This document shows positions 25,906 to 34,676 of a DNA stretch of 64,000 nucleotides, in pieces (position 1 is the stretch's first letter; each line of letters starts with the position of its first letter). Source of the DNA: Chitinimonas prasina (lineage in GTDB: Bacteria > Pseudomonadota > Gammaproteobacteria > Burkholderiales > Chitinimonadaceae); NCBI RefSeq assembly GCF_030160395.1, contig NZ_BSOG01000002.1, positions 186,001 to 250,000 on the forward strand, given 5' to 3'. The notes under the pieces were generated by a model, which was not told the DNA's origin, ran no database searches, and saw nothing but the letters and a program-made list of their open reading frames with translations. A program made the translations under genes and the position numbers.

Positions 25906-27917
25906 GGCCGGCCCTCCGCCAGTTCGGCATCGTTAACATGCAACCACCAGAAGGCCAGGGTAAAGATCGTACTGGTCACCAAGGTCAGTATGCCTATGCC
26001 GTAGAAGGCACCCTTGAAGTCGTAGGTGGCAATCAGGGCGCCAGCGATAATGGGGCCAAGCACATTGCCCAGGCGCTCTATCAGGCGGAATATACCGGTC
26101 GCAGTAGCTTGGCCGACCTCTGCGACGGCGTCCTTGCAATAGTCCGAGATCAGCGCCAACTGGGGTGAAACACCGATGGCGTGGGCGATGCCCAGCAACA
26201 GGATGGCCAGCGCCACGCCCAGCGTGCCGTCCAGGAAATAGATCGCGAACATGGCCGCGGCTGCGGCAAAGCCGCCTATGCTGACAAACCATCGGTGCCG
26301 GCCCAGTTTGTCAGCCATCTGGGCAACCAGGGGCGAAAAGGCAATGATGGCAAGGCCATAGGCCATCATGACACGGCCAACCGCAGACTGGCTGTTACCC
26401 AAGGCCTGTAGGTAGAGCGGGGCGGTGTAGTAGAGGAAGCCGGTGAGGGCCACCTTGGAGGGGATGGCGGCCAGCACCGTGATGACCAGGAAGGGTCGGT
26501 GTGCCAGCAGCAGCTTGATATCGCGCCAGCTGAGCGATTTACGTACGGCCGCGCCCATGCGGCGACGCGCCAAGAAGCGCAGCACGAAGAGCGCCGCAGC
26601 CAGGCTCAGGCCGGCAGACAGCATAAAGGTGGGACGGTGGCCCAGGCGGTCGGCAAGGATGCCGCCTATGGCCGCACCAGACAGGGAGCCGGCAAAGAAA
26701 GTGGCCAGGAACATGGCCATGCCCTTGGTGCGCCGCTCTGGCGGTGTATGGTTGGCGATATAGGTCTGGGCCGTCACAAAGACCAGGCCATAGCCGACGG
26801 CGGTGAGCGAGCGCCATAGCACCAGATCAATCAAGGTCTGCGAGACGGCAGTGAGCAGCAGGCCCACGGTGGTGATGCCGGCACCAATGGCGAAGGCGCG
26901 GCGATAACCGAGCCTGTCGCACCATAGCCCGGCCCAAGGCATGGCCATGGCCCAGGCAAACATGAAGATGGAGATAGGCAGACCCAGCGCCACTTGGCGT
27001 GAGATGCCATAGGCTGGTGTATAAAAACCTTCGACGTAGAGCGGGAAAAAGCTCAGCGACAAGGAGTCTGAGAAGATCAGCAGGAAAAATGGCCAGCGTA
27101 CAAAATCGACAGCGCCCGAAAACAGGGTAGGGCGTTCTCCCTCGGCGTGAAAGCGTAGGCCACTGGTACAGTGCTCGAATGCGTCGCCCAGCTTAACTCG
27201 CAGTGCAACGGCGCGTTGATTGAGGCTTTCGGTCAGTGCGTTGTATCGGGCGTTGAGCCGACCTATGCCACCAAAGTAGTCACTGGGCAGATAGCGCGAG
27301 AAATCACCCTGGCGCACGGCGCGCCAGCCCTCGGCCAGCGCGGCGGAGGGGGCTGCCACCATGGCCGCCATCACAAAGCGCATCAGCTCCAGCGCCGTCA
27401 GCACCGCCACGATCAGCACGGTCACCAGGTCAAAGAGCAGCTCTCGCAATTGCGCCTCTACCGTGGCTGCCTGCTGCCCCAGATGCAGTGTGCCCAACTG
27501 ACCCTGGCTGCCCATGATGGGGAGTGCGGTATCGAGCCAGGGGCCTATGGTGGCGCTGTCGCGGGCAGCCCCCGTCCAGCGCTGCTTCAACGGCTCATGC
27601 TGGGGGAGGCCGCTGGCATAGAGCCGGCGCCCATGGCGATCGACCACCAGCAGGTAACTGATGTCAGGATTGTCGCGCCTGACCTCGTCCAACAGGGTAT
27701 CCACCCCGATAAGCTGGTCGAAGGGTAGCGCCAGCCTGTCTGCCCGGCTGAGCAGCTGCGACACCGAGTCGCCCACCACCAGCACACTGCGCGCCATTTC
27801 GGGTTCGATGGCGGTGGCGAATGGGCGGGCCGCCAGTAAGGTAAGGGCCAGTGCGGCGGCAAACAAGAGTGCGGTGGCCAGGATGGCCAGGCGTTTTTGC
27901 AGGTGTTCGGTACTCAT
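25902..27917 (-). CDS. Sensor-HAMP-MFS fusion transporter
   Basis: A 671-residue inner-membrane protein of unusual build. Residues 1-190 look like a receptor: a helix at 10-30, a periplasmic sensor with SYLLVVDRHGRRLYASGLPQ, and a second helix near 165-190. A HAMP-like linker follows (AEGWRAVRQGDFSRYLPSDY). From about residue 270 a major facilitator domain begins, with motif A-like AGLWCDRLGYRRAF and a second half IGGILADRLGHRPTFM. Ordinary MFS proteins are about 400 residues and lack the N-terminal module. It probably moves or senses a small molecule under control of the sensor. It overlaps both neighbours by 4 bases in one operon. Confidence 0.85.
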   Translation of the reverse strand: MSTEHLQKRLAILATALLFAAALALTLLAARPFATAIEPEMARSVLVVGDSVSQLLSRADRLALPFDQLIGVDTLLDEVRRDNPDISYLLVVDRHGRRLYASGLPQHEPLKQRWTGAARDSATIGPWLDTALPIMGSQGQLGTLHLGQQAATVEAQLRELLFDLVTVLIVAVLTALELMRFVMAAMVAAPSAALAEGWRAVRQGDFSRYLPSDYFGGIGRLNARYNALTESLNQRAVALRVKLGDAFEHCTSGLRFHAEGERPTLFSGAVDFVRWPFFLLIFSDSLSLSFFPLYVEGFYTPAYGISRQVALGLPISIFMFAWAMAMPWAGLWCDRLGYRRAFAIGAGITTVGLLLTAVSQTLIDLVLWRSLTAVGYGLVFVTAQTYIANHTPPERRTKGMAMFLATFFAGSLSGAAIGGILADRLGHRPTFMLSAGLSLAAALFVLRFLARRRMGAAVRKSLSWRDIKLLLAHRPFLVITVLAAIPSKVALTGFLYYTAPLYLQALGNSQSAVGRVMMAYGLAIIAFSPLVAQMADKLGRHRWFVSIGGFAAAAAMFAIYFLDGTLGVALAILLLGIAHAIGVSPQLALISDYCKDAVAEVGQATATGIFRLIERLGNVLGPIIAGALIATYDFKGAFYGIGILTLVTSTIFTLAFWWLHVNDAELAEGRP

Positions 27918-28660
27918 TGCGCCGCCCCCGCCATTCTTTGCTCGGCTTGCTGCACCGCAGCGACAAAGGCTTGGGTTTCGGCGACCAGGGGGCGTTCATC
28001 GGGAGGGAGGGGGTGGCCATCCAGCACGGCCTCGGCAGCGTCGAGCTCGGCCGCCAGGGCGCGGGTAAGCCACCAGGCGCCCAGCCATGCCAGCACCGAC
28101 GCCGCGAGCATCACCCCCAGCGCTCGCCACAATAACTGGGTAGCCATCGTGCTAGCCGCTGCGGCGACTTCGCGGTCATCGTAGACAATGACAACGGCAC
28201 CGGCCTTGCCACCAAAATTGTCGGCTATGGTCAGGCCGACTGCAGACTCGTGGTCTGCCCGCCAGTGCCAGATGCCATCGGGCGTACCTGCCTGTATGCG
28301 CTCACGCCAGCTGGCGCGGCCCTCCTTGGCGGCTTGACCGGCGCCCAGTATGGGCTGGGCGGTGGTGTTCACCACGCCGGCGTAGCGGATGGCGGGCCAG
28401 GCCGATTGCAATTCCTTGAACAACAGGGGCAGCCTGGCGTTCTGCTCGGGCGTCAGGCCCAGCGATAGCCCGGCCTCCACCGTCTGTCGTATATCCTTGC
28501 CCAATACCAGATAGCGGGTCTCGTGCAGGCCCTGTACGGTCTTGCGAAAGTTGGCGTAGTTCAGGAATGACAGCAGGGCGACCACAAAGGCGATCACCAG
28601 CGCGAGCAGGCCACCTATGCGGAACCACAGCGGCAAACGTGAGGAAGGGCTTGGCGTCAT
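27914..28660 (-). CDS. Two-helix sensor-like membrane protein without an output domain
   Basis: A 248-residue protein with helix 1 at about residues 14-34, a periplasmic region of about 140 residues (DIRQTVEAGLSLGLTPEQ, RYAGVVNTTAQPILG, GIWHWRADHESAVGLTIADN), helix 2 at about 180-200, and a short cytoplasmic tail. This is the front end of a receptor with no kinase, cyclase or methyl-accepting part. The stop overlaps the sensor-MFS start, whose N-terminus has the same layout. I infer that it is a co-receptor for that protein. I do not recognise the exact family. Confidence 0.75.
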   Translation of the reverse strand: MTPSPSSRLPLWFRIGGLLALVIAFVVALLSFLNYANFRKTVQGLHETRYLVLGKDIRQTVEAGLSLGLTPEQNARLPLLFKELQSAWPAIRYAGVVNTTAQPILGAGQAAKEGRASWRERIQAGTPDGIWHWRADHESAVGLTIADNFGGKAGAVVIVYDDREVAAAASTMATQLLWRALGVMLAASVLAWLGAWWLTRALAAELDAAEAVLDGHPLPPDERPLVAETQAFVAAVQQAEQRMAGAAQ

Positions 28661-28683
28661 GCGTATCCGCAGCGATAGTGTCT

Positions 28684-28794
28684 TCAGGAAGGATCTCGGT
28701 CGCGGTCATTGCCCTTCTTTTTGGGCAATGTCCACCACACGATCAGTACCAGCAGTAGGCCGGCAATACCTGCTTCCAACAAGAACCATTCCAT
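28684..28794 (-). CDS. Putative 36-residue membrane peptide
   Basis: A short frame reading MEWFLLEAGIAGLLLVLIVW and then WTLPKKKGNDRDRDPS. It is one membrane helix followed by a basic, charged tail, a layout that keeps the tail in the cytoplasm. It ends 23 bases before the sensor-like gene on the same strand, so it would be the first gene of that operon. The ribosome-binding site is weak (CAAGCG). The clean amphipathic logic and position make it plausible, but length alone cannot prove it. Confidence 0.5.
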   Translation of the reverse strand: MEWFLLEAGIAGLLLVLIVWWTLPKKKGNDRDRDPS

Positions 28795-28854
28795 GATTTG
28801 CGCTTGTAATTCATGATCAAGCCACCATCATAGCGGGATACGCCCACCGCCAGA

Positions 28855-30720
28855 ATGCCCTCAATGCAAGCACCTTCCTCCTCAACTACCGCTCTTAAGG
28901 CGGATACCCGTCAGCCGCGCAGCGACTGGCAGACACTTAGAACCTTATTCCCATATTTGTGGCGCTACAAGGGGAGAGTGCTGTTGGCCTTGAGTTGCCT
29001 TGCAATAGCCAAGCTGGCCAATGTGTCGGTACCGCTGTTGCTGAAGAGCATCGTCGATCAACTGAGCCAGAGTGGCAATGCCATGCTGGCGGTGCCGGTG
29101 GCCATGATACTGGGCTATGGCCTGTTGCGTTTAGGCTCAACGGCGTTTGGCGAGCTGCGTGATGCGGTGTTTTCCAAGGTGGCGCAGGGCGCCATACGGC
29201 AGGTGGCGCTGGAGACCTTCGAGCATCTGCACCGGCTCAGCCTGCGTTTTCACCTGAATCGGCAGACCGGCGGGGTTACTCGGGATATCGAGCGCGGCAC
29301 GCGGGGTATCGGGTCGCTGTTGAGCTTCATGTTGTTCAACATTCTGCCCACGTTGCTGGAAATCGGCATGGTCACGGTCATCCTCATCACTTTGTACGAT
29401 TGGCGTTTTGCGGCGGTGACCCTGGTGACCATTGCGGTCTACGCCGGTTTTACCATTGCGGTGACCGAGTGGCGCACCAAGACTCGGCGCACCATGAATG
29501 AGCTGGACTCCAAGGCCAATATCAAGGCGGTGGATTCACTGCTCAACTACGAGACGGTGAAGTATTTCGGCAACGAGAAGTTCGAGTCCGGTCGCTACGA
29601 TGAATCACTGCAGCGCTGGGAAAAAGCGGCCATACGCAACGAGGTCTCCATTGGCATACTCAATAGCGGCCAAAGCGGCATCATCGCCGTGGGTGTGACC
29701 GGCCTGGTCTGGCTGGCTGCCGATGGTGTGGCGCGCGGCACGATGACGCTGGGCGATCTGGTTGCTGTGAACGCCTTTCTGATACAGCTTTATGCCCCGC
29801 TCAACTTCCTGGGCATGGCCTACCGAGAAATCAAGCAGTCGCTGACCGATATGGAGAAGATGTTCAGCCTGCTGCATGAAAACGCCGAAGTGCGCGATGC
29901 ACCCGATGCGATTGCGCTGGATACGCGAGAAGCCAGCGTGCATTTCGAGGGGGTGAACTTTGGCTACGACGCCAAGCGGCAGATACTGCATGAGGTGGAT
30001 TTCACCATACCGGCAGGCCATACCGTGGCCGTGGTGGGTAGCTCGGGCGCGGGCAAAAGCACGCTTTCGCGGTTGTTGTTCCGTTTTTATGATGTCAACC
30101 AGGGTGCCATACGCATCAATGGGCACGATCTGCGTGGCGTGACGCAGGCTAGCCTGCGGGCCATGGTGGGCATCGTGCCGCAGGATACGGTGCTGTTCAA
30201 TGACACCATCTATTACAACATTGCCTATGGCCGACCCGGTGCCAGCCACGAGGAGATAGTCGAGGCTGCCCGGTCTGCCCATATTCTCGAGTTTATCGAG
30301 CGATTGCCGGAGGGGTGGGAAACCACGGTCGGTGAGCGGGGGCTCAAGCTATCCGGCGGCGAGAAGCAACGCGTCGCCATCGCCCGCACGCTGCTGAAGA
30401 ACCCGCCCATCCTGATCTTCGATGAGGCTACGTCGGCGTTGGATTCCCGCACCGAACGAGCGATACAGGCGGAGCTGGCCGCCATCTCGGTAAATCGCAC
30501 CACGCTGGTGATTGCGCATAGGCTATCGACGGTGGTGGATGCCAACGAGATACTGGTGATGGAGCAGGGCCGCATCATAGAGCGTGGCAGCCACCGTGAT
30601 CTCTTGGCACTGAGTGGGGCCTATGCCCGCATGTGGGCCTTGCAGCAGAGCGAATCAGAACGCGAGCAGGAACAGGCAGCAGACGAATCCACGCCGCTAG
30701 TGCTGGCGTCAGGACGGTGA
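28855..30720 (+). CDS. Atm1/ABCB7-like ABC exporter (fused permease-ATPase)
   Basis: A 621-residue half-transporter. Six membrane helices (about residues 38-330) include the family-specific stretch NYETVKYFGNEKFESGRYDE and RGTMTLGDLVAVNAFLIQLY. The nucleotide-binding domain has Walker A VGSSGAGKST, signature LKLSGGEKQRVAIA and Walker B ILIFDEATSALD. Atm1-type bacterial exporters move glutathione-linked compounds or metals out of the cytoplasm. It works as a homodimer in the inner membrane. The 3' end overlaps the convergent fimV-like gene by 12 bases. A nearby second ATG at 28864 is an alternative start. Confidence 0.9.
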   Translation: MPSMQAPSSSTTALKADTRQPRSDWQTLRTLFPYLWRYKGRVLLALSCLAIAKLANVSVPLLLKSIVDQLSQSGNAMLAVPVAMILGYGLLRLGSTAFGELRDAVFSKVAQGAIRQVALETFEHLHRLSLRFHLNRQTGGVTRDIERGTRGIGSLLSFMLFNILPTLLEIGMVTVILITLYDWRFAAVTLVTIAVYAGFTIAVTEWRTKTRRTMNELDSKANIKAVDSLLNYETVKYFGNEKFESGRYDESLQRWEKAAIRNEVSIGILNSGQSGIIAVGVTGLVWLAADGVARGTMTLGDLVAVNAFLIQLYAPLNFLGMAYREIKQSLTDMEKMFSLLHENAEVRDAPDAIALDTREASVHFEGVNFGYDAKRQILHEVDFTIPAGHTVAVVGSSGAGKSTLSRLLFRFYDVNQGAIRINGHDLRGVTQASLRAMVGIVPQDTVLFNDTIYYNIAYGRPGASHEEIVEAARSAHILEFIERLPEGWETTVGERGLKLSGGEKQRVAIARTLLKNPPILIFDEATSALDSRTERAIQAELAAISVNRTTLVIAHRLSTVVDANEILVMEQGRIIERGSHRDLLALSGAYARMWALQQSESEREQEQAADESTPLVLASGR

Positions 30721-32889
30721 TGTCAGCTTGACCAGTAGCTCGGCGGCGGCGAGTTTTTCATCCTGCGTGCCGTGGGTCAGCACATGCTCCAGCAAGGCGG
30801 CGCCGGCTTCCCGCTCGCCTGCACCTATCAACAGCCGCGCCTGCTCCAGCGGCGAGTCGGGGGCGGTGTCGGTATCGGTGCTGCCTCCCAAAGGGGGGAC
30901 GTTGATTAGGTGGAGCGGTTCGGGTGGGCGGGTGTCGGTTTCCGCTTGGCCCAGCTCGAACACCAGGTCGGGTAGTGGCTGGGGCCGGGGAGCCGGTTTG
31001 GGCGGAGGCAGGGTGCCGGGAGGGGCATCGGCATCCAGCACCTGGTGGAGCATATCGGTTGCGGCCTCGCTGTTGGCGCTGAACAAGGCTTCTTCCGGCA
31101 TCAGTTCGGCACCCATGATGCGTACCTTGCTCCAGAGGGCTTCACTGGCAAAGCGCTGGCGAAATTGGCGTGCAAGCATCACAAACTTGTCGGCCAGCCT
31201 ATGGCCATGCAGTATCTCCAGTAGCTGCATCCAGTTCACCAGGCTGGTGGGATGGGCTGTAATGGCCTCTTCCAGCAAGCTGATTGCCTGGTCTAACTGG
31301 CCATGTGCGGCCAGAACCGCAGCCTCACTGGCCGTACTGTTCAAGACGAAGACGTCCACGTCGTGGCTTGAGTCACTGCCCGGCGAATGCGCGTACTCCG
31401 ATCTACGTCGCGCAGTCTGCATGCCTGGGCGTGCCGTTTCGTCGTCAAGACCATCGCCAAAGTCAAAATTGCGTTCGCCAGCGGCCTGATTGTGTTCGCC
31501 CGCAGACATGTGTCTGCCAGCGTTGCGGGAGGGTGGTTCCGTACCGTTGATGGCAGCGGCCAATCGTTCGGCTTCACCGCTGCTGCTGGGCTTGCGGCGT
31601 GACATCCACATCAGGCCCAAGGCCAGTAAGCCTGATAGCGACACCCCCAGAAGGCCTGCACCCGCCAATTGACGCCACTCGCCCTTGCGCTGCTCAGCCA
31701 ATGCGGCGGCATGGGCTCGGTCACGTTCATCCAGTTCATCTACCAGCCAAGCTAGCCGCTTATCGAGCTTGTCTATGCGGTCCTGGGCTTCACGCAACCG
31801 GGCTACCTGCTCGGCCGATTGCTCCAATAACTCGTTCTCGCGGGCCAGCATGGCGGTTTGTTCCGGGGTTTGGCCAGGAACGGGGCGAGCGGGTGTGCCA
31901 GATATCACGAATCGGTCGTTGCTGATGGGGCTGGCCGTAGCCGCTGGCGTCGAAGATGGGGCGGGCACGGCCAGTTGGGCATTAGCCGGGAGGGCGTCAA
32001 GTGCTTCCGGCAGCTTGAGCTGCATCCCCGCCGGCAAAGGCTTTTCGCCATCGCGCGGTAGCTGGGGATTGAGCTTGCGCATGGCGGCGACCAAGGCTTT
32101 CTTCTCGGCCGGTTGGTCGGGGTAGAGGCGCCGGACGATATTGAAGAAGGACTCACCCGGTTGCACGGTCCAAGCGCCTTGCGCTTCCGCCAAGGGGTTG
32201 GCCTGCGGTTGCAGTGGGGGCGGTGGCTTGAAGTCGAAATCCGGGGGGAGGGCTGCCTCACCATTGACTGGCAGATCGGGGTTCAGGGCACGGGCAGTGG
32301 CAATGAAATAGCGCCTGGCATCGGGTTGCCTGGGGTAGCGCTGGCGCGCCATGCCATAGAGGCTGTTGGCCGGCGCCGCTGCGGTGGCTGTCGTAAATCT
32401 GGCCCGTCCTGCCAAAGGCAGGATGGCGGGGGGCGAGGTGGGCTGGATGGAAGACGGTGTGGGCTGGGGTAGGCTGGTTGTGCTGGTTTCGCGAGGGGGC
32501 GGGTCCAGCAGCAAGGTGTAATCACGCTTTATCTGGGGGCCGGTACTGCAGCGCAAGCGCAGGCTTAGCCACACCAACGGCTCATTGAGTGCGCCTGTGC
32601 TGCTGATGACTATCCAACCGCCGCCTTGCCTGTCCGGGACAAAATCCAGCAGGGTGCGATGTGCGGGGCCAGTTTCGCCTCCTTCGCGCAGGGCGGCTTC
32701 GATGCAATCGAGGCCCACATGTTCTTCGGACAGGGCCTGCACCCGAATACGGGCATCAAGCAATTGTCCCAGTTGCGAACCGAGCTGCAATTCCCCCAGG
32801 CTGGCTGCCTGAGCAGGCAAGGCCAATAGCAGTGCCAGACACAGCCGGTTAGGCCGGGTTCGCACAAGCTTGGGCAACAATGCCTGCAT
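30709..32889 (-). CDS. FimV/HubP-like polar protein with LysM-type regions
   Basis: A 726-residue protein. The N-terminal FimV-specific domain follows a signal sequence: ASLGELQLGSQLGQLLDARI, then RTLLDFVPDRQGGGWIVISS. Two LysM-like regions come next (LYGMARQRYPRQPDARRYFI and QPGESFFNIVRRLYPDQPAE), then a Gln/Glu coiled coil with LARENELLEQSAEQVARLRE, one membrane helix near 410-430 (LAGAGLLGVSLSGLLALGLM), and a cytoplasmic TPR-like part (AVLAAHGQLDQAISLLEEAI). FimV proteins organise the cell pole and affect type IV pili. The usual short C-terminal FimV motif is not evident. Confidence 0.85.
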   Translation of the reverse strand: MQALLPKLVRTRPNRLCLALLLALPAQAASLGELQLGSQLGQLLDARIRVQALSEEHVGLDCIEAALREGGETGPAHRTLLDFVPDRQGGGWIVISSTGALNEPLVWLSLRLRCSTGPQIKRDYTLLLDPPPRETSTTSLPQPTPSSIQPTSPPAILPLAGRARFTTATAAAPANSLYGMARQRYPRQPDARRYFIATARALNPDLPVNGEAALPPDFDFKPPPPLQPQANPLAEAQGAWTVQPGESFFNIVRRLYPDQPAEKKALVAAMRKLNPQLPRDGEKPLPAGMQLKLPEALDALPANAQLAVPAPSSTPAATASPISNDRFVISGTPARPVPGQTPEQTAMLARENELLEQSAEQVARLREAQDRIDKLDKRLAWLVDELDERDRAHAAALAEQRKGEWRQLAGAGLLGVSLSGLLALGLMWMSRRKPSSSGEAERLAAAINGTEPPSRNAGRHMSAGEHNQAAGERNFDFGDGLDDETARPGMQTARRRSEYAHSPGSDSSHDVDVFVLNSTASEAAVLAAHGQLDQAISLLEEAITAHPTSLVNWMQLLEILHGHRLADKFVMLARQFRQRFASEALWSKVRIMGAELMPEEALFSANSEAATDMLHQVLDADAPPGTLPPPKPAPRPQPLPDLVFELGQAETDTRPPEPLHLINVPPLGGSTDTDTAPDSPLEQARLLIGAGEREAGAALLEHVLTHGTQDEKLAAAELLVKLTSPS

Positions 32890-33071
32890 GCAGATACTCC
32901 CGTTGAGTCCGAGCGACTAGCAGTTTATGCGACTGTGGCTACGCGCCACCAAGCCTGTCTTTCCTGTATAGGCTATCGAACCTCATGTGTGTATAGCTGA
33001 GCTCTTTATATTCGGGGTTCGACATGCATATCGGCACAAACCAGGAAAAATACATGCTTCGCAACAAGTAC

Positions 33072-33101
33072 TTGCAATAAAACGAACGGTCGTGCTATAA
33101 A
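33072..33101 (+). promoter_or_regulatory. Promoter of the tetR gene with embedded operator
   Basis: TTGCAA (33072-33077) and TATAAA (33096-33101), 18 bases apart, form a good sigma-70 promoter. The imperfect palindrome ACGAACGGTCGTGCT (33082-33096) fills the spacer, as expected for an autorepressor. The -10 covers the TTG at 33102, so translation should start at the ATG at 33138. Confidence 0.65.
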
Positions 33102-33137
33102 TTGAAGCGTACCTCACAGACAAGTCAACTCACCACC

Positions 33138-33749
33138 ATGTCTCGCACAGCTAACAAGGGCCACACCACCCGAGAAGCCATACTCGATACTGGCATCGCG
33201 CTGGCACGCGAGGTGGGACTGGGCGCCTTGACCATAGGCGAGCTGGCAGAGCGGGTGGGGATGTCCAAGAGTGGGCTGTTTGCCCACTTTGGTGCCAAGG
33301 AGGAGTTGCAACTGGCTGTGCTGCGCGCAGCCCAGGCGCGCTTTGACGAGAATGTCTCGCGCCAGGCTTTTCTGGCGCCAAGAGGCTTGGCCAGGTTACG
33401 CGAGCTGTACAAGCGCTGGTTGGGCTGGGCGGCATCGAACCGCCAGCCAGGCGGTTGCCTGATGCTGGCGGCTGCCAGTGAGTTCGACGACAGGCCTGGC
33501 CCCGTCCGTGACTACCTTGCCCGGCAGCAGGAAGTCTGGCTGGCTGGTTTGTCGCGCACTGTCGGTTTTGCGGTGGAGGCAGGCGAGTTGCCAGAGAACA
33601 CCGATACCGAACAATTTGCGTTTGAGTTGTTCGGCCTGATTCTTTCTACCCACCATCACGTCCGGTTGCTGCAGGACGAACGATACTTTGCGCTGGCCCA
33701 GGCTGGGTTGGAGCGGCTGATCAATGCCGCTCCCTTGCGCAAGGACTGA
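33138..33749 (+). CDS. TetR/AcrR-family transcriptional regulator
   Basis: A 203-residue repressor. The N-terminal DNA-binding domain reads TREAILDTGIALAREVGLGA, then LTIGELAERVGMSKSGLFAH and FGAKEELQLAVL. The C-terminal ligand/dimer domain includes ASNRQPGGCLMLAAASEFDD, the pattern of the TetR subgroup that often accompanies alpha/beta hydrolases. It likely represses itself and the hydrolase gene 27 bases downstream through the two ACGAAC palindromes. The inducer is unknown. Confidence 0.88.
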   Translation: MSRTANKGHTTREAILDTGIALAREVGLGALTIGELAERVGMSKSGLFAHFGAKEELQLAVLRAAQARFDENVSRQAFLAPRGLARLRELYKRWLGWAASNRQPGGCLMLAAASEFDDRPGPVRDYLARQQEVWLAGLSRTVGFAVEAGELPENTDTEQFAFELFGLILSTHHHVRLLQDERYFALAQAGLERLINAAPLRKD

Positions 33750-33776
33750 ACTACCACCCTGAGTACGGAGCCCATC

Positions 33777-34676
33777 ATGCACACTGCCAGCTTGTCTATT
33801 AATAGCACGAACGTTCGTAACTTAATTGCATTGGGGTCGCTGCGTACCGGGTTGAATACCCTGTCGCGGCTGGCACCCAGACTGGCCATGGCCTGGGCCG
33901 AGCGCTTGTTCCTGAGCCCACCCCGCCATGCCTGGCCCGCTGCCGAACAAGGCTGGCTGGCATTGGCAGAGCAAGGCGAGCTGCATACGGTGGGTTTGCC
34001 GGTGGCCGAATGGGATGGCAAGCCTATGCGCACCTACCGCTGGGGTGAGGCCCGCAAGGGCAAGATTGCCCTGATGCATGGCTGGGGTGGGCGTGCTACG
34101 CAGTTGCATGCGTTCATTGCGCCACTGACGGCTGCGGGCTACCAAGTAGTGGCGATCGACGCGCCAGGCCACGGCGCCAGCCCAGGCAAGCAGGCATCGG
34201 TGCTGCACTTTGCCCATGCACTGGAGCGGTTGGTGCGCAATGAGGGTGGTGTGGACGGCTTGATCGCGCACTCTCTGGGTGGGGCGGCATCGGTTTTTGC
34301 CTTGTCCAGCCAGCACCTGCCGGTAGGCCGCGTGGCCCTGGTGTCGCCCAGTGCCGACGTAGCTGCTTATGCACGCCATGTAGGTAGGCTGCTCAAGCTG
34401 GATAACGACATACTGGCTGGCTTGCAGCATCGCATGGAAACCCGCCTGGGCATGCGCTGGCAGGACCTGAACGCCGTATCGCTAGCAACCACACTGGTGC
34501 AACCCGCCTTGGTAGTGCATGACCAGGGCGACCGGGAAGTTCCCAGCAGTACCGGTAGTGCGCTGGCATCGGCCTGGCCGGGCGCGCGCTTCACACTGAC
34601 CAACGGACTGGGACACAGGCGCATACTGCGTGACCAAGCCGTGGTCGATCAGGTCGTAGCCTTCCTGGCGCACTGA
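33777..34676 (+). CDS. Alpha/beta hydrolase
   Basis: A 299-residue cytoplasmic hydrolase. The oxyanion region is LMHGWGGRATQLHAF, the nucleophile elbow is LIAHSLGGAASVFA (Ser in AHSLG), the acid is Asp in VVHDQGDREVPS, and the His is in NGLGHRRILRD. The substrate is unknown; the family includes esterases and lactonases. The ATG at 33777 has GGAG at good spacing. A near-perfect copy of the TetR operator lies inside codons 10-14. It is co-directional with tetR and only 27 bases after it, so it is probably one regulon. Confidence 0.87.
   Translation: MHTASLSINSTNVRNLIALGSLRTGLNTLSRLAPRLAMAWAERLFLSPPRHAWPAAEQGWLALAEQGELHTVGLPVAEWDGKPMRTYRWGEARKGKIALMHGWGGRATQLHAFIAPLTAAGYQVVAIDAPGHGASPGKQASVLHFAHALERLVRNEGGVDGLIAHSLGGAASVFALSSQHLPVGRVALVSPSADVAAYARHVGRLLKLDNDILAGLQHRMETRLGMRWQDLNAVSLATTLVQPALVVHDQGDREVPSSTGSALASAWPGARFTLTNGLGHRRILRDQAVVDQVVAFLAH
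33804..33818 (+). promoter_or_regulatory. Second TetR-type operator inside the hydrolase coding start
   Basis: AGCACGAACGTTCGT contains the perfect 12-base palindrome ACGAACGTTCGT (33807-33818). Read in reverse complement, the tetR promoter site (AGCACGACCGTTCGT) differs by one base. It begins 27 bases into the hydrolase gene, so binding there would block elongation or an internal promoter, or pair with the upstream site by looping. Confidence 0.6.

Noticed and set aside
27171-27728. A 185-residue + strand frame with many His and Gln in the MFS gene.
   Set aside because: It is the complement of the sensor-MFS coding sequence, with no motif of its own.
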